A stretch of DNA of 64,000 nucleotides from Ruminococcaceae bacterium UBA7217 (GCA_002490425.1 DKTZ01000019.1:1-64000), one strand, 5' to 3'. Positions 24,883 to 34,877 are shown, numbered from the stretch's first letter. Program-made: numbers and translations. Notes: a model not told the origin generated them from the letters alone.

Positions 24883-25422
24883 TTATTGATATACTGAAGG
24901 CTTTAACACGCCGATAAAAGGCAAATTTCTGTACTTTTCGGCATAATCAAGACCGTAGCCTACCGCAAAAGCATCCGGAATTGATGTTCCTACATAATCG
25001 GCAGAAATATCTGCCTTTCTGCGTTCGGGCTTGTCAAGCAAGGTGCAGATTTTGATGCTCGCGGGATTTCTTGCAAGCAAAAGCTTTTTAAGGTAAGAAA
25101 GCGTTACGCCGCTGTCGAGAATATCCTCAACAATAACAACATCCTCCCCCTCAATTGACTCTGTTAAATCCTTGATTATTTTAACCTCCCCCGAGGTTTT
25201 TGTGCCTGAGCCGTAGCTTGAAACCGCCATAAAGTCAATTTTACAAGGTATTTTTACTGCACGCATTAAATCCGCCATAAAAATGACTGAGCCTTTAAGT
25301 ACGCTTATGAGAATTAAATTTTTGCCCTCATAATCACGTGAAATCTCTTCGCCGAGCCTTGATACGATTTCTTTAAGCTCGTCTTCCGAAAGTAAAATCT
25401 CAGAAATATCATTTCTCACTCT
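24883..25422 (-). CDS. hpt: Hypoxanthine phosphoribosyltransferase
   Basis: About 179 residues. It salvages hypoxanthine/guanine to IMP/GMP using PRPP. The PRPP-binding motif VVIVEDILDSGVTLSYL is near residue 105, and the C-terminal PDAFAVGYGLDYAEKYRNLPFIGVL is strongly conserved. The start is taken as the GTG at 25422 (RNDISEILLS), which aligns with the family N-terminus; upstream codons overlap tilS. The tilS-hpt-ftsH order is conserved in Firmicutes. Confidence 0.93.
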   Translation of the reverse strand, partial: RVRNDISEILLSEDELKEIVSRLGEEISRDYEGKNLILISVLKGSVIFMADLMRAVKIPCKIDFMAVSSYGSGTKTSGEVKIIKDLTESIEGEDVVIVEDILDSGVTLSYLKKLLLARNPASIKICTLLDKPERRKADISADYVGTSIPDAFAVGYGLDYAEKYRNLPFIGVLKPSVYQ

Positions 25423-26752
25423 TCGCACCCATCCTTTCAAATTTTATTGCTCTCTTAGTTTCGGGCGTTACTGCGCATCTCTCGCAGACTCCGAACCCCT
25501 CGAGCCAAACTATTCCCTCATCATCCGCCGAAATTGCAATTTGACTGCGCTTGGAAACGGGAATTTTTTTCTCGTTAAAAAGACCTTTCAGCGTTTTGGT
25601 GATTTTTCTGTTCTTAAGCCTTATTCTGTCACCTGAATTCCTTGACCGAGTTTTAAGCTGCCCTATAATTCTATCACAGTCTATCAAATTATTAAAGGCT
25701 TGTTTATTAAAATTTTGTAAATCTTTTTTTGCGAAACTGATAATTTTAAAGCTTCCGCAGGGAGTTTTTACAAATGTATCCGAAATATTTACATCTATTG
25801 AAAATTCGGGGATTTCTTCCGCTTTTCCGAAATAAAGTATTCCCCGCTCGCAAATAACCGTATTTCCGCAGACAGACGCACTGCCGCCGTGCAGAATAAT
25901 ATGATTTACAAGCTCAATATGCTCACGGATAATATTTTTTGTACCCTGCTCCTTTAACATTTCGGAAATTGCAACCAAGCGCAACGCTTCATTTGAATTT
26001 TTCAGTTTTCCCGTATTATATGTTTCGCCGTTTCTGCATCTGTTTAAAAGTTTTTCCGCCTCATCTTTAATATATGCGTTCTGCATCTGAAGTGAGTTTT
26101 CACATTTCAAAAACGCTTTCTGAAACGAAGGATTCAGTTCAAACATTTGCGGAATTAAATTATGTCGGATTTTATTTCTTGTGTAATCATCGCTTGTGTT
26201 AGTGCTGTCGGTAATATAAGTTAAGCCGTTTTCGGTAATATAATTTTCAATTTCATCACGTGTTACATCAAGAAGAGGACGGATATAAATTCCTCTCACA
26301 TAAGGTATTGACAAAAGCCCTGCGGCAGACGCACCCCTTGACAGATTGAAGAAAAATGTTTCCATTCTGTCGTTAAGATTGTGCGCAGTTGCAAATTTGT
26401 CAAATCCGAAGCTATCAAAAACCTCATAACGCATACGTCTTGCGCATAATTCGGTGCTCTCACCTGTTTTTTCACATTCTTTCGGCACGTCAATTACAAC
26501 CGTTTTACAGGGAACGCCTAAGCTCTCACAAAGATTTTCCGTAAAGAGCATATCTCTGTCTGCCTCTTCCCCTCTTATCGAATGGTTAACGTGAACTGCA
26601 GTAATACTTTCAAATCCGAGTATTTCCTTATTTTTCACAAGGAAATGAAGCAGTGAAACGGAATCGGCGCCGCCTGAAACGCCCACACCGATTTTATCGC
26701 CAACCGAAATCATATTATGCTTTTTTACGGTCCCATTGACCTTATCTGTCAT
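25409..26752 (-). CDS. tilS: tRNA(Ile)-lysidine synthetase
   Basis: About 447 residues. It converts the wobble C of the AUA-reading tRNA-Ile to lysidine. The PP-loop ATP motif GVGVSGGADSVSLLHF lies near residue 22, followed by VHVNHSIRGEEADRD and the TAHNLNDRMETFFFN segment, and a C-terminal TilS domain (RSRNSGDRIRLKNRKITKTLK). The ATG at 26752 overlaps the dnaB stop by 11 nt with AGAGGA upstream; earlier in-frame codons lie within dnaB and are rejected. Confidence 0.93.
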   Translation of the reverse strand: MTDKVNGTVKKHNMISVGDKIGVGVSGGADSVSLLHFLVKNKEILGFESITAVHVNHSIRGEEADRDMLFTENLCESLGVPCKTVVIDVPKECEKTGESTELCARRMRYEVFDSFGFDKFATAHNLNDRMETFFFNLSRGASAAGLLSIPYVRGIYIRPLLDVTRDEIENYITENGLTYITDSTNTSDDYTRNKIRHNLIPQMFELNPSFQKAFLKCENSLQMQNAYIKDEAEKLLNRCRNGETYNTGKLKNSNEALRLVAISEMLKEQGTKNIIREHIELVNHIILHGGSASVCGNTVICERGILYFGKAEEIPEFSIDVNISDTFVKTPCGSFKIISFAKKDLQNFNKQAFNNLIDCDRIIGQLKTRSRNSGDRIRLKNRKITKTLKGLFNEKKIPVSKRSQIAISADDEGIVWLEGFGVCERCAVTPETKRAIKFERMGAKSEK

Positions 26753-28121
26753 CACGTATCCTCTCAAGTGTTGAAAACATTGTAAATTCGGGATTCCATG
26801 CAACCTCAACATTCGCAGTTTCGCCGTGCCTGTTCTTGGCGATTATAATTTCACCCGTATTTGCCACAACATTTTCAGGGTCTTCATTGTTTTTAGGTCC
26901 GTTATTATAATAATCCTCACGGTGAATCATAAGTACAATATCTGCGTCCTGCTCAATAGAGCCGGATTCACGAAGGTCAGTAAGCTGAGGACGGTGATTG
27001 TCCGACTTTGCGGCGGTACGTGAAAGCTGTGAACAGGTAATAACGGGTATGTTAAGGTCTTTTGCCATTATTTTAAGGCTTCTTGTAATTTCAGAAACCT
27101 CATTAACACGGTTATCATTTTTCTTGGTACCGCTCATAAGCTGTAAATAGTCGATAAACACGCAGTCAACGTCTTTCATTCTCTGCACTCTTGCCTTCAT
27201 TTCGGGAACGGTTATATTGGTAGTGTCGTCAAAATACAGCTCCGCCTTTGCAAGAGTTTGAAGAGCCGTGCCCATCTTTTCCCAATCAGCGTCATTAACC
27301 TGACCCGTTCTGAGCTTTTGGCTGACAATTCTTGCCTCTGTTGAAATAATTCGCTGAGCAAGCTGTTCCTTTGACATTTCCAGCGAGAAAAACAGAACCT
27401 TTCTTCCACTGACAGCAATATTTCTTGCAAGATTAAGTGCAAGCGCTGTTTTACCCATACCGGGACGAGCACCTAAAAGGATTAAGTCGGAACGGTGAAA
27501 TCCGCCCGCAAGATATTTGTCAAGAAGTGAGAAGCCTGTCGGAAATCCGAGGTACTGCTCACGCACCGCAGGGTCGTCCTTATTAAGATTATTAAGTCTT
27601 TCAAAGACTTCATTTATTATAATATCGGAAATTTTTGACGGACCTGAGGTAGTTTTACCTCTTCTTATGTCATAAATCTTCTGCTCTGCCATATCGAGCA
27701 ACGTTTCGGTAGGTGTCGTCTGAGAATTTGCCTCGTCAAGCACCTCAGAGCAAGCCGAAATCAAAGTACGCAGATAAAATTTATCAACAATTATATCCAC
27801 ATAGCTTGAAACATTTTTTGTTGACGGAACGGAGTCGGCAAGCTTCATAAGATAAGTTTTGCCGCCGATGTCATCGTAAACTCCGTCTTTTTTCAACTCT
27901 TCAAGTACGATAAGCGGGTCGATTTTTCCGCCCAATGCGTCAATTTTAACTATTGTGCTGAAAATGCTTTGATGCTGAGGAAGATAAAAATATTCAGGCT
28001 TAACCCTGTCCTCAACCGTATAAAGACACGGCGGGTCTTTAAGTATTGCGCCGAGCACCGCCTGCTCTGCATCAAGGCTGTAAGGCTCACTGCCTAAAGC
28101 AGCAGAATAATTTTCACTCAT
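26742..28121 (-). CDS. dnaB: Replicative DNA helicase
   Basis: 459 residues, the hexameric 5'-3' fork helicase. The N-terminal domain (DAEQAVLGAILKDP) is followed by a RecA-like domain with Walker A LLGARPGMGKTALALN near residue 215, Walker B VDCVFIDYLQLM, and the conserved QLSRTAAKSDNHRPQLTDLR stretch. It begins 17 nt after rplI in the common Firmicutes order gdpP-rplI-dnaB. Confidence 0.96.
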   Translation of the reverse strand: MSENYSAALGSEPYSLDAEQAVLGAILKDPPCLYTVEDRVKPEYFYLPQHQSIFSTIVKIDALGGKIDPLIVLEELKKDGVYDDIGGKTYLMKLADSVPSTKNVSSYVDIIVDKFYLRTLISACSEVLDEANSQTTPTETLLDMAEQKIYDIRRGKTTSGPSKISDIIINEVFERLNNLNKDDPAVREQYLGFPTGFSLLDKYLAGGFHRSDLILLGARPGMGKTALALNLARNIAVSGRKVLFFSLEMSKEQLAQRIISTEARIVSQKLRTGQVNDADWEKMGTALQTLAKAELYFDDTTNITVPEMKARVQRMKDVDCVFIDYLQLMSGTKKNDNRVNEVSEITRSLKIMAKDLNIPVITCSQLSRTAAKSDNHRPQLTDLRESGSIEQDADIVLMIHREDYYNNGPKNNEDPENVVANTGEIIIAKNRHGETANVEVAWNPEFTMFSTLERIRDDR

Positions 28122-28138
28122 ATTTTTTTCTCCTCAGG

Positions 28139-28582
28139 TTAAGCTTCTGAAACCGAAACCGTCATTTCAGCCGAAATATTCTGATAAAGCTTAACCTCTA
28201 TTTTATATGAACCGAACGATTTAATGTCATCCATCGTGATTTTACGCTTATCGGCATCAACTCCATACTGCTTTTTAATCTCGGCGGCAACATCTTTTGA
28301 GGTTACAGAGCCGAAAAGTCTGCCGTTTGTGCCTGCCTTTGCCGTAAGCTTTATAGTTTTTCCGTTAATCTTTGCCTTAGACTCATTTGCGGCGGCAATT
28401 TCCATATCGAGCTTATGCTGATTTGCAGCTTCCCTGTTGCGAAGCTCTGTAAGGCTCTGCGCATTTGCCTCAACGGCAAGACCTTTAGGAAAAAGGAAAT
28501 TTCTTGCATAGCCGTCGCTTGCCTTTACCTTTTCGCCTTTTTTACCCAGACCTTTAACATCTGCTTTTAAAATTACGTCCAT
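28139..28582 (-). CDS. rplI: Ribosomal protein L9
   Basis: 147 residues, standard length. The N-terminal rRNA-binding domain (VILKADVKGLGKKGEKVKASDGYARNFLFPKGLA) is linked by a long central helix to the C-terminal domain (AGTNGRLFGSVTSKDVA). A structural protein of the 50S subunit. It lies between gdpP and dnaB as in Bacillus. Confidence 0.96.
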   Translation of the reverse strand: MDVILKADVKGLGKKGEKVKASDGYARNFLFPKGLAVEANAQSLTELRNREAANQHKLDMEIAAANESKAKINGKTIKLTAKAGTNGRLFGSVTSKDVAAEIKKQYGVDADKRKITMDDIKSFGSYKIEVKLYQNISAEMTVSVSEA

Positions 28583-28601
28583 ATTCTTTCCCTCCGATTT
28601 T

Positions 28602-30602
28602 TTATTCGTTTAACAGTTTAACTGCTTTTATTGATTTTTTTAATCTGCCCAGCGCTTCTTCAAATGAAATGTCCGGAATTTGGCAGGCCGCCATTGTTCT
28701 GTGACCGCCGCCGCCCATATTTTCCATTACAAGCTGAACATTCACATTGCCGAAAGAACGGGCTGATATATTAATTGCATTGCCCGCCTTAAACAGTACG
28801 TACGACGCTTCAACACCGTCAACACACAAAAGCTCATCAGCCGCCTGCCCTGCAATTACTCTTACATTTTCGGATTCAAAATCCACAACACCGACGGCAG
28901 ATCCGCCGAAAATAACCGCATTTTTTACAACCTCGCTCTTTTCCTTTTGAGTTTTAAGGCTGTTTGAGAAAAGCCGCTTGACCGCCACCGTGTCAGCACC
29001 TGCCGCACGAAGATACGCCGCAGTTTCAAAGGTTGCAACGCCCGTTTTCATAACAAAGCTTTTCGTGTCAAGCATTATTCCGGACATAAGAGCCTCAGCT
29101 GCAGGCTTGGAAAGAGAAATACCGACCTGCATATATTCAATAAGCTCTGTTACCATCTCTGATGCCGAAGAAGAATTAGGCTCGTGATAAAACACGACCG
29201 CCTTGTTAATATGGTCAACGGTTTTTCTGTGATGGTCAATAACTATAACCTTTGAAACCATATCAAAAACCTGCGGCGCTTCAAGGAATACTTGTCTGTG
29301 AGTATCAACAATTATTAAAATAGTATTTTCGTTCACAAGGCTCTGTGCCTCAATAGGAGAAATAATTTTTTCACATATTTTTGTGCCGTCTAAATGTGAA
29401 ATCAAAGGCATTGCAAGCGTTGCGTCTTTGTCGATTACAATATTACAAGCCTTGCCCAAAAAATCACAAATCTCAGCAACACCGACTGCCGCACCGACAG
29501 CGTCCAAATCGGAATTTCTGTGCCCCATAACAAGAACATTGTCAGCGCCGGAAATAATCTGACTTATTGCCGAAGCGATTATTCTCGCCCTGACTTTAGT
29601 TCTCTTTTCTGATGTTTGAGAAACACCGCCGAAAAATTCGTAATTATTGTTTCCGTTGTTGAATGCAACCTGATCTCCGCCTCTTCCCAAAGCCATATCA
29701 AGCGCCTGCTTTGCCGAGCTTTCACAGTCCGCAATACTATTCCCAACTGCGGCCCCTACAGAAATAGTTATTCCCGCCTTTTTATCGCCGAAAGTGTAAT
29801 TTCTGGCAGCTGAGAGAACAGAAAATTTTTCTGCCTTCATTTTTTCGGAATTTTGTATATCCGTAACTATCATAAACCTGCCGTTGCCGAGTTTTCTTAT
29901 AAGACAGTCATATTTCGTGAACCAAGTTTCTGCAAGCCCTTCAACTCCGGAAATAATTTCTGAAACCTGACTTTCACGTAAGCTTTTAAAGTTTTCCTCT
30001 GCAAAGTCAAAAGTCATAAACATAACAACGGGTCTTGAATTTCTGTATAAAAGCCGAAATTCTTTAAGCTCTGTGTCCTCTATAAAATAAAGCGCATAGA
30101 GCATTTCTTTTTTATATTCCGTAAAAGAATGGAAAGCCGTATAGCTTTTACCGTTGTATTCACACTCAAATGTTTCGGATTCTCTGATTTTTTCAACGCC
30201 GATTCCGCCCGTAAACTGCTCAATGCTATCGCCACGGGGAGAGGTATTTGCAATAATGTTTCTTTTAAATACCGTGTTATACCAAATAATTTTGCTGTCG
30301 CTGCCGAAAAGCACAACGGGAATTGAAAAATTTTCAAGTCCGTTGCCGTTTTCCGCTGAAATAAAGCTTTGACAGGCATTTATACGTGCTATCAGTCTTT
30401 TGAACTGAAAGTTTTTAACGGATACGGCAAAAATAAGAAGAATTACGATTACTGCCGATTCGCAAAGCGCAACCATATAGTTATAGAAAAATGTTACAAC
30501 GCACAAAATTACTGAAACAGCAATAAAAAATACCGTTACGGGATAAGCCGAAAATACTTCTTTAAATGTCGGTTTTGATTTAGATGAAGTTTTTTTCTTC
30601 AT
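28602..30602 (-). CDS. gdpP: Cyclic-di-AMP phosphodiesterase
   Basis: 666 residues with GdpP/YybT architecture. Two N-terminal membrane helices (about 17-60) precede a PAS-like sensor and a degenerate GGDEF domain (VSVGAAVGNSIADCESSAKQA), then a DHH phosphoesterase domain with metal motifs MGHRNSDLDAVGAAVG, IIVDTHR and VIDHHRKTVDH, and DHHA1 with MGGGGHRTMAACQ. It hydrolyses c-di-AMP to pApA, controlling osmolyte and cell-wall homeostasis. All DHH catalytic residues appear intact. It sits between rnjA and rplI. Confidence 0.93.
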   Translation of the reverse strand: MKKKTSSKSKPTFKEVFSAYPVTVFFIAVSVILCVVTFFYNYMVALCESAVIVILLIFAVSVKNFQFKRLIARINACQSFISAENGNGLENFSIPVVLFGSDSKIIWYNTVFKRNIIANTSPRGDSIEQFTGGIGVEKIRESETFECEYNGKSYTAFHSFTEYKKEMLYALYFIEDTELKEFRLLYRNSRPVVMFMTFDFAEENFKSLRESQVSEIISGVEGLAETWFTKYDCLIRKLGNGRFMIVTDIQNSEKMKAEKFSVLSAARNYTFGDKKAGITISVGAAVGNSIADCESSAKQALDMALGRGGDQVAFNNGNNNYEFFGGVSQTSEKRTKVRARIIASAISQIISGADNVLVMGHRNSDLDAVGAAVGVAEICDFLGKACNIVIDKDATLAMPLISHLDGTKICEKIISPIEAQSLVNENTILIIVDTHRQVFLEAPQVFDMVSKVIVIDHHRKTVDHINKAVVFYHEPNSSSASEMVTELIEYMQVGISLSKPAAEALMSGIMLDTKSFVMKTGVATFETAAYLRAAGADTVAVKRLFSNSLKTQKEKSEVVKNAVIFGGSAVGVVDFESENVRVIAGQAADELLCVDGVEASYVLFKAGNAINISARSFGNVNVQLVMENMGGGGHRTMAACQIPDISFEEALGRLKKSIKAVKLLNE

Positions 30603-30622
30603 TACCGTCGCCTCTCAGAAAT

Positions 30623-32482
30623 TCAGACAGATGTGATTATAGGCAGCACCATAGGACTGCGCTTTGTTCTGTCATAAAGCAGTCTTGAAATATCGTCACG
30701 CATACGGTTTCTGATTACACCCCAGTCAATAAAGCCGTCATGTATGCACTCATCAATAACAATTTGAGCCACAAGCTTTGCTTCTGCAATTAGCTTTTCG
30801 GAATCACGCACAAATACAAAACCTCTTGAAATAACGTCAGGACCTGCAACGAGCCTTCCCGTTTCTCTTTCTATTACGGCACTTATTATCATAAGTCCGT
30901 CCTCTGCCAAGCGCTTGCGCTCTCTGATAACAGCATTGCCGACATCGCCGACGCCGTAGCCGTCAACGAAAACCTGCCCTGCAGGAACATCGGGAGCGTG
31001 AGTCATTTTACGCTTTGTAAGCTCTATCTGCTTGCCGTTATCGGCAATAAAAATGTTTTTAGAACTGATTCCCATACTCTCAGCCAAAGAAGCATGCTTT
31101 TGCAGGTGCTTTTGCTCGCCGTGTACGGGAATAAAATATTTAGGCTTTGTAAGGCTTAACATAAGCTTAAGCTCTTCCTGACAGGCGTGACCCGAAACGT
31201 GCACGTCATACATTCGCTCGTAAACAACCTCAGCGCCTCGCTTTAAAAGCTCGTCTACAACCTTGCCTACTGTTTTTTCGTTACCGGGTATGGGCGTTGC
31301 AGAGATAATAACATAGTCGCCGCTTCCGATTTCAACTCTTCTGTGCTCGGAAAACGCCATTCTGTAAAGAGCTGACATCGGCTCGCCCTGACTGCCTGTT
31401 GTAATAATTACAAGCTTATCGTGAGGGTAGCGTGAAATTTGATCTATGCTGATAAGAATTCCCTCGGGGACACGCAAATACCCAAGCTCCGCCGCAGTTG
31501 CAACAACATTTTCAAGGCTTCTGCCCGAAAGGGCTACCTTTCTGCCGAGAGATTCTGCAACATCAATAATCTGCTGAACACGGTGAATATTTGAAGCGAA
31601 TGTCGCAACAATAAGCCTTTTACCGTCAGCTTTCGGGAACAGTCTTTCAAAGGATTCACCTACCGTTCTCTCGCTGGGAGTAAAACCGGGACGCTGTGCA
31701 TTTGTTGAGTCAGACAAAAGGCATAATATACCCTTTTCGCCCAATCTCGCAATTCTTGAAAGGTCAATAACCTCGCCGTCAATGGGGGTTGTGTCTATTT
31801 TAAAGTCGCCCGTCTGCAGAATTATACCCGCAGGAGTTGTTATTGCAAGGGCAAGCGCATCGGGAATTGAATGGTTAACGTGAATAGCTTCAACCTCAAA
31901 TACGCCGAGATTAACTTTTCCCTTAGGCTTTATTTCGTTAAGCTTTACTTTGTCAAGAATTTTATGCTCCTGTAATTTGCTTTTTATAAGACCGATTGTA
32001 AGCTTAGTTCCGTAAACGGGAATGTTATATTTCATTAAAAGGTATGGAAGTCCCCCTATGTGGTCCTCATGCCCGTGAGTGATAAATATACCCTTAATTT
32101 TATCCTTATTTTTCTCAACATAGGTAAAATCGGGGATAACAAGGTCTACGCCGAGCATTTCAGGCTCAGGGAAAGCAAGACCGCAGTCTACTAAAATCAT
32201 ATCCCCCTCACACTCATAAAGAGTCATATTTTTGCCGACCTCGTTAAGTCCGCCTAAGAATGCGATTTTCACGCTCTTTTCAGGAGTTTGTCTTTTTTGT
32301 CCCGTTTTTTTGTCGGTATTAAGTTTTCCTTTTTGCTTTTGATTTGTTTTTCTGTCATACGACTGCGTTTTTTTTGCTGTTTGCTTTTTTGGCAACGAAT
32401 CATTGGCACGCTTTTTTCCGTTGTTCGCCGATTTCGTACCGAGCGAACGTTTTTCGGCTTTTTTATTTTTGTTTTCAGCCAT
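30623..32482 (-). CDS. rnjA: Ribonuclease J with basic N-terminal extension
   Basis: About 619 residues, a metallo-beta-lactamase/beta-CASP nuclease for mRNA decay and 5' maturation. The metal motif THGHEDHIGGLPYLL is present, as are ILQTGDFKID, LLSDSTNAQRPGFTPSE, TGSQGEPMSAL and VHVSGHA. The catalytic core starts at VKIAFLGGLNEVGKN near residue 71. The preceding 70 residues are Lys/Asn/Gln-rich low complexity, about 60 longer than Bacillus RNase J1 and probably an RNA-binding tail. The ATG at 32482 has GGAGG at 4-nt spacing. First gene of a seven-gene unit. Confidence 0.93.
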   Translation of the reverse strand: MAENKNKKAEKRSLGTKSANNGKKRANDSLPKKQTAKKTQSYDRKTNQKQKGKLNTDKKTGQKRQTPEKSVKIAFLGGLNEVGKNMTLYECEGDMILVDCGLAFPEPEMLGVDLVIPDFTYVEKNKDKIKGIFITHGHEDHIGGLPYLLMKYNIPVYGTKLTIGLIKSKLQEHKILDKVKLNEIKPKGKVNLGVFEVEAIHVNHSIPDALALAITTPAGIILQTGDFKIDTTPIDGEVIDLSRIARLGEKGILCLLSDSTNAQRPGFTPSERTVGESFERLFPKADGKRLIVATFASNIHRVQQIIDVAESLGRKVALSGRSLENVVATAAELGYLRVPEGILISIDQISRYPHDKLVIITTGSQGEPMSALYRMAFSEHRRVEIGSGDYVIISATPIPGNEKTVGKVVDELLKRGAEVVYERMYDVHVSGHACQEELKLMLSLTKPKYFIPVHGEQKHLQKHASLAESMGISSKNIFIADNGKQIELTKRKMTHAPDVPAGQVFVDGYGVGDVGNAVIRERKRLAEDGLMIISAVIERETGRLVAGPDVISRGFVFVRDSEKLIAEAKLVAQIVIDECIHDGFIDWGVIRNRMRDDISRLLYDRTKRSPMVLPIITSV

Positions 32483-32576
32483 AAGTCCTCCGTAATTTTT
32501 CTTGTCTGATAAATATAGGTAATCAGTTAAATATATGTATAAATTCCCATAATAATACAATTTTAATCGTCTAAAT

Positions 32577-32605
32577 ATAATACCTCAAACGGCAATTATT
32601 GTCAA
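32577..32605 (-). promoter_or_regulatory. Sigma-A promoter of the rnjA operon
   Basis: Minus strand: TTGACA (32600-32605), a 17-nt spacer, TATTAT (32577-32582). The leader is about 90 nt. Confidence 0.75.
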
Positions 32606-32637
32606 GAAAATCTATATATAATGTATATAAATTTATG

Positions 32638-32666
32638 TTGAAATAATTCTTTACCCGTGGTAAAAT
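32638..32666 (+). promoter_or_regulatory. Sigma-A promoter of rnhA
   Basis: TTGAAA (32638-32643), a 17-nt spacer, TAAAAT (32661-32666), divergent from the rnjA promoter. Confidence 0.6.
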
Positions 32667-32728
32667 CAAAATATTACACACTGATATTTTTGATAAGTTA
32701 AAAAGAGTTTATACAAGAGGTTAAAAAT

Positions 32729-33178
32729 ATGGCGCTTACAAAAGTTGAAATGTTTACAGACGGAGCGTGCTCAGGCAACCCGGGTCCCGGCGGTTGGGGA
32801 ACAATTCTTCGCTGTAACGGAACAGAAAAAGAAATGTCGGGCGGCGAGAGCAACACGACCAATAACAGAATGGAGCTTTTAGCTGTTATCAACGGACTTT
32901 CCGCACTTAACAGACGGTGCGAGGTAAAAATTTACACCGATTCTCAGTACGTTGTTAACGGAATTACAAAGGGTTGGGCAGAAAGCTGGAAGAAAAACGG
33001 CTGGCGCAAAAAGGACAAAAAGCCTGCCTTGAACGCTGACCTTTGGGATATGCTTTTAACGCTTCTCGCAGAACACGAATATTCGTTTATTTGGCTTAAA
33101 GGGCACGACGGACATCCAGAAAACGAGCGTTGCGATGCTATGGCTGTTGCCGAGTCGAAAAAATTTTCAGGTAATTAA
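32729..33178 (+). CDS. rnhA: Ribonuclease HI
   Basis: 149 residues, the standard length. It degrades the RNA of RNA-DNA hybrids. The acidic catalytic set is intact: Asp in FTDGACSGNPGPGGWG (about residue 10), Glu in NNRMELLAVINGL, Asp in IYTDSQYVVNGI and Asp in NERCDAMAV. A basic handle region (ESWKKNGWRKKDKK) is present, as in E. coli RNase HI. A separate plus-strand transcription unit with its own promoter and an AAGAGG site. Confidence 0.95.
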   Translation: MALTKVEMFTDGACSGNPGPGGWGTILRCNGTEKEMSGGESNTTNNRMELLAVINGLSALNRRCEVKIYTDSQYVVNGITKGWAESWKKNGWRKKDKKPALNADLWDMLLTLLAEHEYSFIWLKGHDGHPENERCDAMAVAESKKFSGN

Positions 33179-33198
33179 AAAAAGTTGCCTTAATTTAA

Positions 33199-33227
33199 TT
33201 GATTATTCTTTTCCGATATGATATTAT
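33199..33227 (+). promoter_or_regulatory. Sigma-A promoter of GPH transporter/aldolase unit
   Basis: TTGATT (33199-33204), a 17-nt spacer, TATTAT (33222-33227), 36 nt upstream of the GTG start. Confidence 0.6.
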
Positions 33228-33263
33228 TAAATATGTATTATGAAAAACAGGATGTGATAAATC

Positions 33264-34847
33264 GTGGATGAAACCAAAACCACAGCCGTAGAAGAGCTTG
33301 ATGAAGCAGAGGTCGAAGCTGAGATTGAAACGCTCTCTACCTCTGACAGGAAATATCTCCGCCCGCGTGAAATTTTTGCTTTTCTTCTCACCTCTTTCGG
33401 TCAAAAGAATTTAAGCCAGTATGTTAATGCATTCCGTCAGTTCTTTGTTATCAGTTTCTTGGGACTTTCGGGCAGCGCATACGGTGTTATTATGTTTATT
33501 GAGTCAATCTACGACGCTGTCGATGACTCTATTTCCGGTCTTATTATTGACCGAACAAGAACACGCTGGGGCAGACTTCGTCCGTGGCTTGTTGTTCCTA
33601 CTCCGTTTTGGGCGATTGCAAACATAATGCTTTTTACTGCGCCCGCTTTTCTTGTTCATGAATGGCAAAAAATTGTTTGGGTTGTATTTTCAATATTTGT
33701 CTATAACCTTGGTATGTCGTACTTTGGCGCATGGAACATTATGCTTTACAACATCACGCCCAATACAGACGAACGTGACTCGCTGATTGCCACCTCAAAG
33801 TTTATGGAGCTGTTCGGAACATTTCTTCCGTCAATCGCAACGGTTCTCGTTACATTCCTTCCCAACCTGACTGACAACAAAATCGGTATGCAGGATGTTT
33901 ACACAGGGTTTGCAGTTGCAATGTCAGTAATTGCGGCTATCACTGCGTTCTACGGCTTCAGTGCTATGCGTGAGCGTGTTCCGTTGGCTTCTCGTGAGCA
34001 AATGCAGGAAGTCGGAGTTATTGAGTCGTTTAAAAACGTATTTAAGAACAGACCTATGTTTATTCTCGTTCTTTCAGGCTTCTTTAACGGCTTTAAATCA
34101 GTAGGTGTTGCAAGCGAAAGCTTTTATTGGATGCACAATTCCAAGAGCCTTGTTCACGGCACAATCGCAGGACTTTTCACAGGTCTTCCCAACTACATAA
34201 TGGTTCCGCTTGCTCCCAAGCTTATCCGTAAATTCGGTGCAAAGGCTGTTTGCGTGGGTTCGGGTATTTTTGCAGGTATCGCTTACCTTGCGACCTTCCT
34301 TATCGGCATCAGCGGTGATTTTCTTGTTGACTGGGGCGTAGGCAATACCATTGTAAAAATGGTTGTAATAACAATATGCCTTACAATCTGCGGACTTCCC
34401 AACCAGCTTATGAACGTTGCAGGTGCGGTTTTGCAGGGTGATGTTTACGATTACAGTGAATGGAAAACAGGCGCACGAAATGAAGCTCTTGTTCAAACCG
34501 TTCAAAATTATTTCGGCAAAGCGGCTAACTCAGTTATTCAACTCCTTTCAGGTGTTGTTATTTCGGCTGTCGGTTATGTTGCACGTAAAGACGAGTTCGG
34601 AAACATTGTTGCTGAGTCAAACCACAATGTTCTTCTCGGCTTTTGGGCAGTATTCTGCTTACTTCCTGCAATTGCAAGATTCCTTTACGGCGTAACTCTT
34701 ATGTTCTTTAATGTTACAGGTAAAACAAAAGAAACCATGCTTAAAGAGCTTGAAATTCGCAGACATGAAAAAATTGAAGCAATGAAAGCACAGGAAGCTA
34801 ATCTTTCAAGAAATGTAAATAATGCAGAGGAAGAATCTCAAGAGTAA
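33264..34847 (+). CDS. GPH-family sugar:cation symporter
   Basis: 527 residues beginning at GTG (VDETKT) with AGGATG upstream. An acidic N-terminal tail of about 45 residues precedes about 12 membrane segments. The family loop reads YDAVDDSISGLIIDRTRTRWGRLRPWL (Asp, then DR and GR). It lies 30 nt before a DapA/NanA-type aldolase gene on the same transcript, so the imported compound is plausibly a sugar acid or amino-sugar acid cleaved by that enzyme; this is inference from context. Confidence 0.83.
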   Translation: MDETKTTAVEELDEAEVEAEIETLSTSDRKYLRPREIFAFLLTSFGQKNLSQYVNAFRQFFVISFLGLSGSAYGVIMFIESIYDAVDDSISGLIIDRTRTRWGRLRPWLVVPTPFWAIANIMLFTAPAFLVHEWQKIVWVVFSIFVYNLGMSYFGAWNIMLYNITPNTDERDSLIATSKFMELFGTFLPSIATVLVTFLPNLTDNKIGMQDVYTGFAVAMSVIAAITAFYGFSAMRERVPLASREQMQEVGVIESFKNVFKNRPMFILVLSGFFNGFKSVGVASESFYWMHNSKSLVHGTIAGLFTGLPNYIMVPLAPKLIRKFGAKAVCVGSGIFAGIAYLATFLIGISGDFLVDWGVGNTIVKMVVITICLTICGLPNQLMNVAGAVLQGDVYDYSEWKTGARNEALVQTVQNYFGKAANSVIQLLSGVVISAVGYVARKDEFGNIVAESNHNVLLGFWAVFCLLPAIARFLYGVTLMFFNVTGKTKETMLKELEIRRHEKIEAMKAQEANLSRNVNNAEEESQE

Positions 34848-34877
34848 TTTGCTCTGTAAATAAATAGAGGTATAAAA

